In this document: positions 47,342-58,411 of the stretch, one piece after another
How positions within the stretch are numbered: position 1 is the first letter of the stretch
How the letters are laid out: the number at the start of each line of letters is the position of its first letter
NCBI GenBank assembly: GCA_019916065.1
Contig: CM034233.1
Location: 8,934,516 to 8,998,515, forward strand
Direction: 5' to 3'
Source of the DNA: Vitellaria paradoxa
Taxonomy: Eukaryota > Streptophyta > Magnoliopsida > Ericales > Sapotaceae
Length of the DNA: 64,000 bases
Notes under the pieces: generated by a model
What the model was told of the DNA's origin: nothing
Seen by the model: only the letters and a program-made list of their open reading frames with translations
Database searches by the model: none
Program-made: the position numbers and the translations under genes

Positions 47342-47937
47342 AGATGAAGAGAAAGTGAAATTTGGTGGTGGAGTGCTTTTGAGTTCGGCATTGATGCCTA
47401 TGCCGCATTATATGGAGAAACGAAGAGCATTGTAACTTTCTCCTTCCGTATGGTATCTTCTAGGGGACCCACCTCTACGATTTTATGCTTATGCTGCTGG
47501 GTTCCAGGGTGTGTAAAAGATGAATGGTATTGATGGACATCGTTAAACCATTGGAACATCACCACCGTTAAATTATATGAATCACTAAATAATTATTAAA
47601 TTATTTAAAAAATTATAGTTAAGACCATTAAATTATTTAAAAAAATTTAAAATTGCATCAATATCATTAAATTTTTATATATCAGTCGTTGAAGTGCAAA
47701 ACGCATGTGGAAGGCACTTCGGGCCTGGACCCCAAGTTGCTCCGACTTGACTACCCATCAAATTTAAACTTACCCAACACGCATGTAGTTTTAATCTGGC
47801 ACTGGCAACAAAACGATTGATTATTAAAGGAGAGAGGGGCTGGCATGGTTGTATTTAAAATTATTAGGTTAAAATTTAAATATATAGATTTATTAAATAT
47901 TTTTTAAATTAAAAATATATAAATAAATATAAATTAT
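47065..47937 (-). repeat. Right arm of the subtilase inverted repeat
   Basis: Pairs with 45,577-46,483. It continues after the insertion at 47,938-49,236, whose removal restores alignment at ATTAAATTAAAA and AACAATTTTTGATTTGATG. Confidence 0.88.
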
Positions 47938-49236
47938 TGTTAGTACAAGAACCACCCATGACACGTGACGTTCCCCCGAGCATTTTAAGGTAGTTGCCAC
48001 AGCACGAAGAGCTTTTTCGAGCGAATTGAAAGAGTTGACACGTGGCAACGTCCCGAGGGATTTTGTGCAAATGTTGGGAGAAGTAGGAGTAGTTAGAGAA
48101 CGACTGAGGGAAGAATTCACGTGGAATGAACATCCTAGAGTTAAGACCTAACTATAAATATAAAATAGTCATAAATAAATTAACTTGATTGTACGAAAGT
48201 TAATTTAGTTAGCTCTCTTTTCTGGGTAACGACAAGTGGCAGACAGAAGTGACAATTGGATGATTGGGGGGCCCAAAACTGGGTTAAGTGGGCTGCAGTG
48301 AAGAAATGAAGGGCTGAGATTTATTTTCATTTTAATGACGTGTGACTTTTTACATTCTGCATTAATTGTGTTCCAATCATATTTTTTTAACTTTTATTTT
48401 TATTTTGAAAATAATTTTAATTAAATTAAATTAGAACCATTCGATTAAAAATAATTAAATCTCAACCTTTGATTTTTTACTGCAGCCCCTGCAGTGGATT
48501 TCTTCACTGTTGCCCCCTTGAAATTCACCGCAGGGGCTGCAGTGAAAAATCAAATGTTGAGATTTAATTATTTTTAATTGAATGGTTTTAATTTAATTTC
48601 ATTAAAATTATTTTCAAAATAAAAATAAAAATTAAAAAAATCTGATTGGAACACAATTAATACAGAATGTAAAAAGTCATACAAAATGTAAAAAGTCATG
48701 TGTCATTAAAGTAAAAATAAATCTCAGCCCATCATTTATTTACTGCAGCCCTTGCAGTGAGTTTCTTCACTGCAGTCCCCTTAACCCCTTGGAACCCCCA
48801 AAACTAATCAATTCAAGCACCATTAAATTCACGCGCATTAAATGAGGGATGGAAGTGTTTAATGGAAAGAGAAACGCATTAAATGGGGAGAAAGAGAAGC
48901 ACACGAAGGGGTACATGATAATTGCCATGGTGTCATCAATTTGTTTATTTAGTGATTAATTTATTAATTTAATATAAAATATCTAAGTATAAATAGGATA
49001 CCGGGGAAAAAGACCCAAGTATGCACTCTATTACAAACTTCATCACATTTCTCTGCCTACTTAAAAAGAATTCATTTGATAGATTTTTACTGACTTGATC
49101 GTCGAAAGATTTTTCAATTAGAGAATCCATCTCAGACTGTAACCCCTTGTTTTCTTGAACTCGATAGATTTATTCTTAGTTTCCCAATTGACAAAGAGGG
49201 CGAATTTAGGCGAAGATGAATTTTTTTTTCTGCATA
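47938..49236. mobile_element. LTR-like insertion in the inverted-repeat arm
   Basis: The left arm lacks this 1.3 kb, so it is a true insertion. It begins TGTTAGTACAAG and ends TTTCTGCATA, with AATTAT/ATTAT on both sides (47,932-47,937 and 49,236-49,241). A TATA-like GTATAAATAGG at 48,988 and the pyrimidine-rich tail are LTR-like; no protein is encoded. Exact ends are ambiguous by 1-2 bp. Minus-frame ORFs at 47,893-48,133 have no recognised similarity. A foldback element is nested inside. Confidence 0.6.
48281..48796. mobile_element. Foldback element (Mutator-like) nested in the LTR-like insertion
   Basis: The two halves (48,281-48,494 and 48,531-48,796) are near inverse copies: GCTGCAGTGAAGAAA at both tips, CTGCAGCCCCTGCAG and CAGGGGCTGCAG at the centre. 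The 9-bp repeat CCCAAAACT flanks it (48,272-48,280 and 48,797-48,805). Almost the whole element could form one hairpin with a short loop. A 9-bp duplication with very long TIRs suggests a non-autonomous MULE. Confidence 0.75.
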
Positions 49237-49309
49237 ATTATTAAATTAAAATTTAACAATTTTTGATTTGATGTTCGAAAGTGTCATCAGACACCGATAT
49301 CAACGCCCC

Positions 49310-50892
49310 GATCCTGATTATTAATCTAAAGCCTAAGCTCTTCACACCCGTGACCCACTACTTGGATATAGACTGATAAATAGCGGCCTGAACGGGGAAA
49401 AGTATAAATATGCACACCGAGAACTGCCGCGTTGCAGAACCAATTCAAGTGGTGCGCTCCCGTGCTAGTCTCATCGACTTTTTGGCTACGTTTGATTATT
49501 AAAAAATCTACTAGTTTTTCCTTTTTTTTTTTCCCTGTTTTATGACTTTTTTTATTAAATTTTAAATTATTTAAGAAGTTATAATTTTTAAGCAAATTAA
49601 TCGCATTCAAAAAATTTTTTGAGTAAAAAAGTAAAAAAAAAAATTTAAGTTTTTTCCTAATTTTTACACAAACACAAGTGATTTTTTGATATATATATAT
49701 TTTTTATGAATGCGATTAACAATCTTGAAAATTGTAATTTTTTTTAAAAAAAATTAATTTTGATAAAAAAAAGTCATATAAAACAAAAACAAATTAAAAA
49801 AAGAAGAAAAAAACTAAAAACTCTTTTGTAACCAAACCACCCTTTCAGGTTCAAACTTATATATACTTGACAGATTTAGTAATTAACAACATTATTGCTG
49901 TCCAAAATTTTCTTTTACTTTTACAATAATTGAATTAAAAAAAAAAACAATCACATCATCTTAATTGAATATTTTTGATTGGATAGTATTTTCCATCATA
50001 CTAATAAAAGAAAGTAATGACCAAATTAAAATTATTTTATTCCGAGTTACTGCACGGGACACAAGAAATGAGACTACGAAGGCTTAATGAAAGAAAAAAA
50101 AAAATTTATATGCACTATTTAATCCTCTAAAAAAGATAATTAAAAAAATTATATGTTATATATACGAATATATACATGTATATATTTATATGTTCAAGCG
50201 AACATAGCAACACTGAAATTGTGTTTGTAAAAAATTTGATTAGGGCTGGTGTTTGATTGGTGAATTCGCATGATTTGAGGGTCGCCCAAATTAGTTTTGT
50301 CCTCTCGCGTTCAATGCAATTTAACATCGAACGGTGGACCGGTATTCTTATAAAAATATATAAATAAAGGATAAAGCAGAGAGAGTATATTATGTGACTA
50401 TTCTCTTCAATTTTGAACATCGTAGATGTCAATAATTAAAGGAAAAAGCTGGTAATTTCCCATCAAAAAATCTTACCCTTACCAAATTTGAGATCTAAAA
50501 ATAAATTGAAATTGTATTTTTCATGACGATAAACATTTTGAATACAATTTTCATTCAATTTATTTATGTTATGTTTGAAATTTATGTTATGTTTGAAATG
50601 TGAATTTACGGAAGAAAAAGAAAAGTAAAAGGAAATAATCAAAATGCAGAGTCAAATTTATTCTTTTCTTTTATTGAGTTAAAAAATAATACTAAAATAA
50701 TATTATTATATCTTATTACTGTGCATTTATTTTCGTGGATTGGTTCAATTAACTGAACTAATGGTGATTAGTCAAGTACGGTCTAATATAAAACCAATCT
50801 ATCAAAACGAAACCTACTAAGACCATGTTCCTAAGCTCCAAAATTGGCCCACCCTGCATTTCCATTTCATAATCTTGTGCATAAATTTGTTT
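49310..50892. repeat. Segmental duplication, copy 2, left part
   Basis: Colinear with 26,300-27,365, 28,290-28,433 and 30,285-30,880. Relative to copy 1 it lacks the solo LTR and the 26.4-kb insertion but has its own foldback MITE at 49,484-49,842. Confidence 0.82.
49484..49842. mobile_element. Foldback MITE, 359 bp, absent from the paralogous site
   Basis: Arms of about 150 bp start GGCTACGTTTGATTA and, inverted, GGGTGGTTTGGTTA and pair through TTAATCGCATTCA. Copy 1 (about 27,043-27,052) reads through without it. Confidence 0.75.
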
Positions 50893-51360
50893 GGGTAAAT
50901 TACACCTACTTTCTTTAAATGTTAGGTTAATTACACATATACCCCTCAATATTTAAAATTTACATATAATTCCCCTAGTTTGAATAGTCATTAACACATG
51001 CTTCATTTCGTTAGTTTGGACTGTTAAACTTTAATAAAAATGTAAAAGCCAACCAAGTCAACAAAATCTTATCGTAAAAACAAATATACCCCTGGATGAA
51101 ACCCAAAATCTTAAAAAAAAAATCTCTAAAAAATCTACAACAAAACCCACAAAATATCATCTCAACAAACCCACATGAGAATGAAGCAAAAACTTAAACA
51201 AAGACCCGTGTGAGATTTGGTTCTTCTATTTGGAGTGTCAAAATTACAATGAGATGTCTGAATGATGCATCCGACCAATTTGGATGATACTGATGATGTG
51301 GTCGGACGGTTGATCAATTCACAAAAACACTTCGAACTCTTTGTTCTGCTACACAAATCT

Positions 51361-52240
51361 TGAAACAAAACTGTCAGCCAAACGGTGTTCGACCAAACGC
51401 CCCTCTAACGGTCAAGTTAGATAATGTGAAGAAATAGAAAAAGGTTGGGAGTAATTTTAGCCAAGTTTTGGTATATAGAATAGTGCATACTTCTTTCCTT
51501 CATTAATCACCTCTTTTATATGTTGTTAGGTAGTGTGGTCCTTTCTCACAAGACAGTCTTACCTGGGTATCATAGGTGGTGGGTCAGACTAAATCAAAAC
51601 TGCAACACGTTGTAGAGCAAACTGAACTGACGCTGTAATGCGTAGTGGAGGCAGGATACTAACTACACCATTGCTAGACTTGACAGGGACATGTGGTGTC
51701 TTAGATAGTTACCATGTGTCTTCTTGTAGATATGAGCCACGTGTTTGAACACCCTCTCTAATTGTCCCCAGCTCTGGTACGTGTGGTATGCTCAACACAC
51801 ATACGAGAGCTTGAGATGACCAACTAAATGTACAAGAGTGAGTTTGGTCCATATAAATCCCACTTAGAATACTTTATATATTTACTGGTATGTGTACAAA
51901 TACCACGGTTACTTGTATCGGAGCATATGGCGGTTGGTTGTGTCAGTGGGCCATTAATGGGCCAGTTTAATCATTATTGACATGGACACCGGCCCTAGGC
52001 ACGCGCCGTATAGGGCACGTCAAGGGTCCGTTGGTTATAAATGTTTCCCGTTCCTTCATATTATGTCTCTTCATCTCCTCTCTCTATAAATACCCATACT
52101 CCGTAGCTGTGTGAGTTTTCTGCGTCTTTAAACTTCAAAGGTTTTTCAGGCATTAACTATTTTAAGGTCTTTCTTACGTTGCTTTAGCGAGCGAGCTCTG
52201 TGTCCGACCAAATCTTATCTTTCCATATTACAACTTAGGT
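51361..52240. repeat. 3' LTR of the Tat-like remnant
   Basis: Its first 410 bp match 57,344-57,745. The rest has no second copy here because the other LTR is truncated. On the plus strand TCTATAAATACCC at about 52,083 is a good TATA box and could have served the antisense ORF. The inner border is a guess. Confidence 0.55.
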
Positions 52241-52377
52241 GAGTGTCGCCTTTGACTTCCTCGTCTTTTTTATTTTTCTTGAGAGAAATTTCTAAACGCT
52301 ATTAGGAAGCTAAGGGGTATGGAGGCCTTTAGGGCTAAGCACTAGATCCTTGAACCTATTCGGCTAGCCCTGCCGAG

Positions 52378-55300
52378 GGAGAATGATTTCCACATAGCTG
52401 AAAATCAATGATCTGAATGGGTACGGTGGCCGTTGGTGGCCATAGAAAAGTGTGGAGGGACTCTCCTGCTCCAGCCCCTAGTTCGTCTTTTTTTATCAAC
52501 AGTCGGGATTTGCCTTAGGCAACTGGCCCAAAATAGGTATAAGATTTTGGTTGGGGTAATAGAGCTTAATAGGATCTTATGGGTTAATCTAAACCCTCAG
52601 GAGATTCTCCACTGCTACGCTGTTACACAATCAAAGAATGGACAGTACTATTTAAAATGCCAAGTAAAAGATAACCTCCTGCACGCCCTTCCTAACTTGA
52701 GCAAGAACCTGCTAAACGACCATATCCTGGTCAATGGGGACTAGTAATGGTTACCAGAGAAAGACAATCATGATGGCGTTTAGAATTTTATGAGGGGCGT
52801 AGGTAGTTCACCTATCTTTGTCTTAATTTGTTTTCTTTTAAATCTCCTTTATTTAGATATAAACTGATTTTTCTTTTTTTTCATTTTAACAAGAGATTCG
52901 CTAATCTGAGGATCGAGTTTGGCCAGATTACCGTGGTCTTTACTTACAAGGGGGATGGGCCATTGAAGGGTCTTGTTTGGATTGCACGGCTTTTACTTGG
53001 TGATTACACTTGAAAAGTGTAATTACAAATCATAATTTAGATCACAAATCATACATTTATTTATTTAATTTTATGGTTTTCAGTTATTTTTGTTACTAAT
53101 GGTATTTTATTTTCAAAATGCAGGAAATAAACCGAAATTATTGAAATAAACAGTGATGAAAAGGTTGAAGAACCATACTGTGGTCCGGACACCCCGATGA
53201 CCAGTCCAGACCAGAGCAAGGCACAACTGGATATTAAGGAGCAAGAAAAAAAATTAAAACTGGAATCATACTGTGGTCCGAACACCCCTTCGAATGGTTA
53301 AGACCACAACGGGCCGATTGTACAGGATATTTTAGGTTTTAGGGTTTCGGTTTAGACTATATATACAATGTTTCTTTTAGCCGTCAGGAATCTTCTTTGC
53401 TCTGCATTTTTTCAGTTTAGTTTTCATTACAATATGTTAGTGTAGAGAGTTTTTAATTTAATTTTTGGAGAGTTTTTGAGTGTTTTCGAATTCAAGTTCA
53501 GTTCATTACAAAGAATGGCACATGTTTCATTTTATTCAATGAAAATTCTTTTGCTTTCATATTGTCTTTCTATTTGCTGTTTTATTATTTCATTCATGTT
53601 AGATTAAATTTTTACTCTTGATTTAACCTAATAATGATGTGTGGATCACTACGATTGACAAGATATACCATACATACAAAGTAAAAACTTGCATGTATGG
53701 GTTTACAATTTTCAGATCTATATTATTTATTTTCAAAAGCTTTCGAAAATAAGTTTTCTTGATCATATTCTCTATAATTAATGATAAGAACTCTTAATTA
53801 AATGTTTCTTAATAATTTTGAAATAAGTAAATCAGATCTGAATCCAAAAATAAAATATCATAATATTTTCGGAGTTTCTAACCTTAAACGAGATTTGAAA
53901 ACCGTGTCTTAGAATCTAAAAATGTTTTCACGAAGATAACTTCCGGTTCATTTTTCCTTTACGTGAAACTTAAAATGAAATAAAAGCGTATCGAATCATG
54001 AAGTAATGAATCCACCCAGATTTAAAGGTTAGATCACGATCATTAATTATTTTGAATGCGTAATTTTATTACTTTCATTATCTTAGTTTAGTTTAATTTT
54101 GAATCTTGCTTTTCCATTAATTAGAATAGAAGTAATTTAATTTCTTGAATCTTAGCCTAGTTCAATTCTTGCAATTTATTTTATTTGTTTACTAGTTAGT
54201 TATCAACACTTTTCAAAACCCAAAATTATATTTTTTTTTCTTTTTTTTTTTTGTTTTAAAAAGAAACCAGTAGATAGAAGAACTTAGAAAACCTTAGTAT
54301 TCAATCTCAAAATTTCCTGTGGATACAATCTTGGACTCACCAGGTAAAATTACAGCGCACGCTCTTATACTTGGGGGTTATTCTAGATGCAATATTTAGA
54401 TACGGTCACTTGGTTACACACCTACTCGTATGAGCTACATAGCCCTCCCGCTAAACATTGGTGGGGAGCAGATCAATGGGTTGGTCGATTCTGAAGACTT
54501 TCCGATCGGCATTCCCCAAACATTGACCGTCGCCATTGCCTCACTAACCAACTCGGACAATGAGCCTCTGACAAACTTGCTCGCTGCCATAAAAAAAGAA
54601 CTCGGGAGGAAAGGATTCCAGCAGAAAGTGGGAAGCCCTTATGCCCCCACCTCTGCCTCCGCCCCCGACGACTCAGAGTAGAATGGTAATAAAATAACGG
54701 CCCAACATGGGCGGCACTACAAAAGATGGTGCTCCGAGCAACAGCCACACGATCGATCTAGATGATGAACCTCCCGCCAAGCAGCATGCTGGAGACTTCG
54801 TCATTCATCCCGTGATTGGTACTTGGCCAATCACTACCGGGGATTTAACCATCTCTGACTGAGGGGTCGTAATGTCAATCGTGAGTGTCGCGACTCTTCC
54901 TAACGATCGGGACCAGATTATAAACCTACCTAATAATTTATGGTTCTTTCAGTCAGTGCAATATTCCTTCTTGGTAAGACCAAGTTCTCTATTCTAATTA
55001 AGTTTTTGCTTGATTCTGCCAAATGCCAATCTCCTTTTCTTTCTTTGAGGCTATTGAATTCTTCAGAGACGTTGTTCGGCATTTTAAACGCTTTTCAGAA
55101 AGCATTCAAAATGTTGAAAGAGTTGTTAAGACCCAACGTCTTTGAGCTGAAAGAGCTAAAGAGAATTTGAAGAAAGTTTGTGCTCGAAATGACGAGCTCA
55201 TTCAACAAAACAAGTAATTGAACAGAGGTATTGAGACAATGAAAAGATGGTTTGACAAGGTGACCAAAAGGGTGACTAGAGCAAAGACCAAGATTCAGGA

Positions 55301-55624
55301 AGAAAGCTTATGCAGAAGGTTATGAAGAAACTGGCGATAACTACCAGAAACAGGTATTCATAACAGTTAACACTTAATACTGCAATGGCTGGGTTGATGC
55401 CCTCAATAAAGTTGGCTAGCCCTTCGATTCCAAGCTTTTTTTCTTTCGAATGGCTAAAGAATGAGGCTAAATTCCTTCCTTTGGATGACGATGATAAAGA
55501 AGAAAACCCACGTTCTGTGATCGAAGGAGAGCCTACTGATGGTGCCGAACAATTAGCTAAGGCCGCTAGAGGTCAGGAAAAAGTTCTTGGAGGCAAACAT
55601 GAGGTCGAGAAAGAGGCCCCCTAG
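52378..55624 (+). pseudogene. Antisense ORF of the retroelement (gypsy-type transposon family-like)
   Basis: A degraded multi-part coding region. The best piece (52,433-52,744) contains LVRLFLSTVGICLRQLAQN, KILVGVIELNRILWV and EILHCYAV, which follows the pattern of the Pfam family named putative gypsy type transposon (PF04195-like). Later pieces are a 83-codon frame (54,430-54,681), a coiled-coil-like stretch (55,140-55,320, with KVCARNDELIQQNK) and an acidic tail (55,385-55,624). Stops, shifts and an insertion (about 53,010-54,400) separate them. Family call is from memory of the pattern. Confidence 0.5.
53010..54400 (+). mobile_element. LTR-like insertion inside the antisense ORF region
   Basis: AT-rich sequence between coding-like pieces. 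It has a TATA-like CTATATATACAATG at 53,357-53,370 and ends with CCTGTGGATACAATCTTGGA (54,316-54,335) then GACTCACC, a phrase typical of the end of some plant gypsy LTRs. An ATACTGTGGTCCG block occurs twice (53,174 and 53,268). Ends and TSD are unresolved. Confidence 0.4.
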
Positions 55625-56239
55625 GACGTCGAGGAAACTAGTGTCAGTGCTATGGTCAAGAGGTAGGGGAAAAAGATGTATAACTCTGATTTTCTCTCTT
55701 TTTTGTAGATCTTCTTTTATGTAACTTCAAGGGGTTAGCCCCCCTCTTTTATTAATGAATGAGTTCTTTCTTTTTCTTATTCTTCTATTTTTATTTTTGC
55801 TTCCAAGTAATCTTTGCAATCCTAACATAAACTGGATTTTGAATTTGGTGTAGTTGATTGAACAAGGGTATTCCATTATGTGGCACTTATAAATAATTGC
55901 ACTTTGACAAATAAATCCGAACAGAACCTGTCCGAACTTAAGGAAACGAACTTGCATGACCACGGAGTTTGAATCCTTTAATAAATTTTTCAAATTCCTT
56001 TAATGAAACTTGTAAGTGCACATCTGAGCTTGAACACTTGTTGAAATAAATTTGCTTAGTTGATGAATTTGAACGAAGGTGGGTTAAGCAAAACTTTTTC
56101 AGCTACCAAAGATTACTTTATAGGATTATCATAATTGAACTAAGAATGTCGAGTTGAGGGCATATTTTATTAAACCATATGTCGATATAGTCGAATTGGG
56201 AGTGTTGGGCGACCAAATTGTGGCTTACCGTCATGTCAA

Positions 56240-56605
56240 TTTATCACCAACTTGAGTTGGACGTGTGCCAAGTTATGGCCGATCTAACAGGTGGTTGAAC
56301 CGTGGCCTTGTGCCAAATATGGTTATGGCTAACCTGAGCAGGTCAGGTGGCTGGACCTTAGCCTTACACCAGGTATGGCTATGGGCAACCTAAGTGGGTC
56401 AGATGGCCGAATCGTGGCCTTACGCCAAGTATGACTATAGTCGACCTGAGCGAGTTAGGTGGCAAAACCATAACCTTGTGCCAAGTATGGCTATGACCGA
56501 CTTGAGCAGGTCTGGCTAGACGTGGCCTTACACTAGGTATCGCTGTGGCCAACCTGAGCAGATTAGGTGGCCAACCCGTGGCCTTGGGTCAGGTATTAGC
56601 TTTGC
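56240..56605 (+). repeat. Minisatellite, about six copies of a roughly 56-bp unit
   Basis: Each unit contains variants of GTGGCCTTGTGCCAAGTATG and GGCTATGGCCGACCTGAGCA. Unit starts lie near 56,304, 56,361, 56,417, 56,472, 56,525 and 56,581. Copies are well diverged. Such arrays between pol and the 3' LTR are known in Tat elements. Confidence 0.8.
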
Positions 56606-56689
56606 TAAACAGAATCTTCCATCATAAGAGCATAAAATATTGAGACATGAAAATTGTTCATTCATAGCTTGATGTTTACAATTGGCTTT

Positions 56690-57270
56690 CAATGATAATA
56701 AATTCTTAGATTAGTGACATCCCACGTTCTTACTACTTCTTTCTCTTGGATATCTTCCATACGATAAGCTCCTTTACTTACCTCAGTGACTTTATAATGA
56801 TCCTTCCAATTTAGGCCGAGCTTGCTATCAGCAGGGTTTTTTGTTGCTAGCATTACTTTTCTAAGTATAAGGTCGCCAACTTTGAAAGATCCTGCCCGGA
56901 CATATCTACTTCACGATTTCCTTAGCTGTCGTTAGTAGGCAACCATCTTGATCTGAGCAAATTCTCTTTTCTTTTCAATTAAGTTAAGATTCCTTTCAAG
57001 TACTTTATCGTTGTCCTCTTAAGAGAAGGTTGTTTTCGGATCATTGGCATACGTATCTCTAGTGGAATGATAGTTTCTGCTCCATAGGCAAGTGAGAAGG
57101 GTTTCTCTAATCAATCGGCGAGGCATGGTCCTGTAAGCCTAGAGTACAGTTGGTAGTTCTTCTACCCAACGCCCTTTAGCCCGCTCTAGATGTTTTTTGA
57201 TACCGCTAAGCATAGTTTTGTTTGAAACTTTGGCTTGTTCGCTGCTTCGAGGGTACACCGGCATGGATAG
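56690..57270 (-). pseudogene. Ty3/gypsy integrase C-terminal fragment
   Basis: On the minus strand the frames give LERAKGRWVEELPTVL followed by a stop where Trp is expected, then AYRTMP, the usual gypsy integrase wording. Further on come SKLGLNWKDHYKVTEVSKGA and TWDVTNLRIYY, the integrase C-terminal domain. Several stops and shifts. Confidence 0.8.
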
Positions 57271-58082
57271 TGGTTGCGGATTCCAAGATCTGAGCAAAAA
57301 CCTCTGAATGAATTGCTATCAAATTATGGGATAGACTGAATCCTAAAACAAAACTGCCAGCTGGACCGTGTTCGGCTGAACGCCCCTCCGACGGTCAAGC
57401 TAGATAACGTAAAGAAATAGAGAAAGATCGAGAGTAATTTTAGCAGGGTTTTGATATATAGAATAGTACATACCTCTTTCATTCGTTCATCATATCTTTT
57501 ATATGTCGTTAGGCACATGTGGTCTTTTCTCATAGGATGGTCCTACTCGAGTATTATGGGAAGTGGGGCATACTAAATAAAAATTGCAACACGTCCTGGA
57601 GCAGACTAAATCGACGCCGTAATGTGTAGTGGAGGCAAAGCACTAACTACACCATCACTAGACCTGGTAGGGACAAGTGGTGGCTTAGATAGCTGACATG
57701 TGTCTTCTTATGGATCTGAGCCATGTGTCTGAACACCCCCTCCAGATTGGGTTCTTCTATCTGAGGCCTTATCTGTCTCACAACAACCGTATGTCTGTAT
57801 GATAGAGGTATGATGGATTGAGGGTTTGATTTTTCAATATTCCAATTAGGTTGTGGGAGGCTAAGATAGGCTAGTTTGCAAGATAGATGATGAGAGGAGA
57901 TCCAACACCAAGGGTATAATTATTTGCACAATGAAAAGTTCAACAGAATCAGGAGTAATAGTAACAGAATGAAGTAAGTATTAATAATTTTTTAAAATAA
58001 GAAAGATATATGTAAGTTTTAAATATTGAGGGATTTATGTATAATTAGTCTAATGTTTGAAGAATGTAAATATAATTTACCC

Positions 58083-58411
58083 ATTTTATTTACACATCTT
58101 TTTAATGCACTCTAAGGATCTATTTGGAAAGTTGGGAGTTTCTTAACTGCTAGTTACTCAATTATTTGGCTTTTTTTGAAATGGCTAAATTTATCTTCTT
58201 ATATTTTAAATTATGAATGGCAAAATTATCAAATTAACAAAAAGTTAAAAAAAAATTAACTACTAAAAAGTTAACTCTTTTTTTTTTCCTTCCCAAATTA
58301 AAAAAAAAAAACTAACTTTTTTTCTTCCCAAACTAAACCTTATTTTTAAGAGGCATCATCCAGTGCTTGTATACTTTGAAACAAGAGTATTGTAGCTTAA
58401 AAACAACTCTT
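58083..58411. repeat. Segmental duplication, copy 2, right part
   Basis: From 58,348 the sequence matches 30,918-31,055 (AGGCATCATCCAGTG, AACAAGAGTATTGTAGCTTA, TTTACCAAACATTGATC). The stretch 58,120-58,345 is AT-rich and contains MITE-like CTAACTTTTTTTCTTCC repeats. Confidence 0.75.

Larger units (their letters stand above)
51361..57745 (-). mobile_element. Ty3/gypsy (Tat-like) retrotransposon remnant with antisense ORF
   Basis: LTR-like direct repeats at 51,361-51,770 and 57,344-57,745 share ACAAAACTG, CGCCCCTC, ACGGTCAAG, TATATAGAATAGT and ACTAACTACACCAT. Between them are an integrase 3' end on the minus strand (57,270-56,690), a minisatellite (56,240-56,605) and a plus-strand gene-like region (52,378-55,624). 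This order, pol then repeats then an ORF antisense to pol before the 3' LTR, is described for Tat-lineage elements. gag, protease, RT and RNase H are deleted. Confidence 0.62.
50893..58082. mobile_element. Second Mutator-like element, non-autonomous, with nested retroelement
   Basis: Terminal inverted repeats of about 80 bp: GGGTAAATTACACCTAC on the left and GGGTAAATTATATTTAC on the right (inverted), both followed by TTAATTA and CCCTCAATATTTAAAA blocks. Flanking 9-mers AATTTGTTT (50,884-50,892) and ATTTTATTT (58,083-58,091) match at 7 of 9. The paralogous segment (30,880-30,910) has no such insert. No transposase: about 0.8 kb of MULE remains outside the nested retroelement at 51,361-57,745. 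Confidence 0.8.

Noticed and set aside
56240..56605. CRISPR-like array
   Set aside because: Units are contiguous degenerate tandem repeats without unique spacers, in a eukaryotic retroelement.
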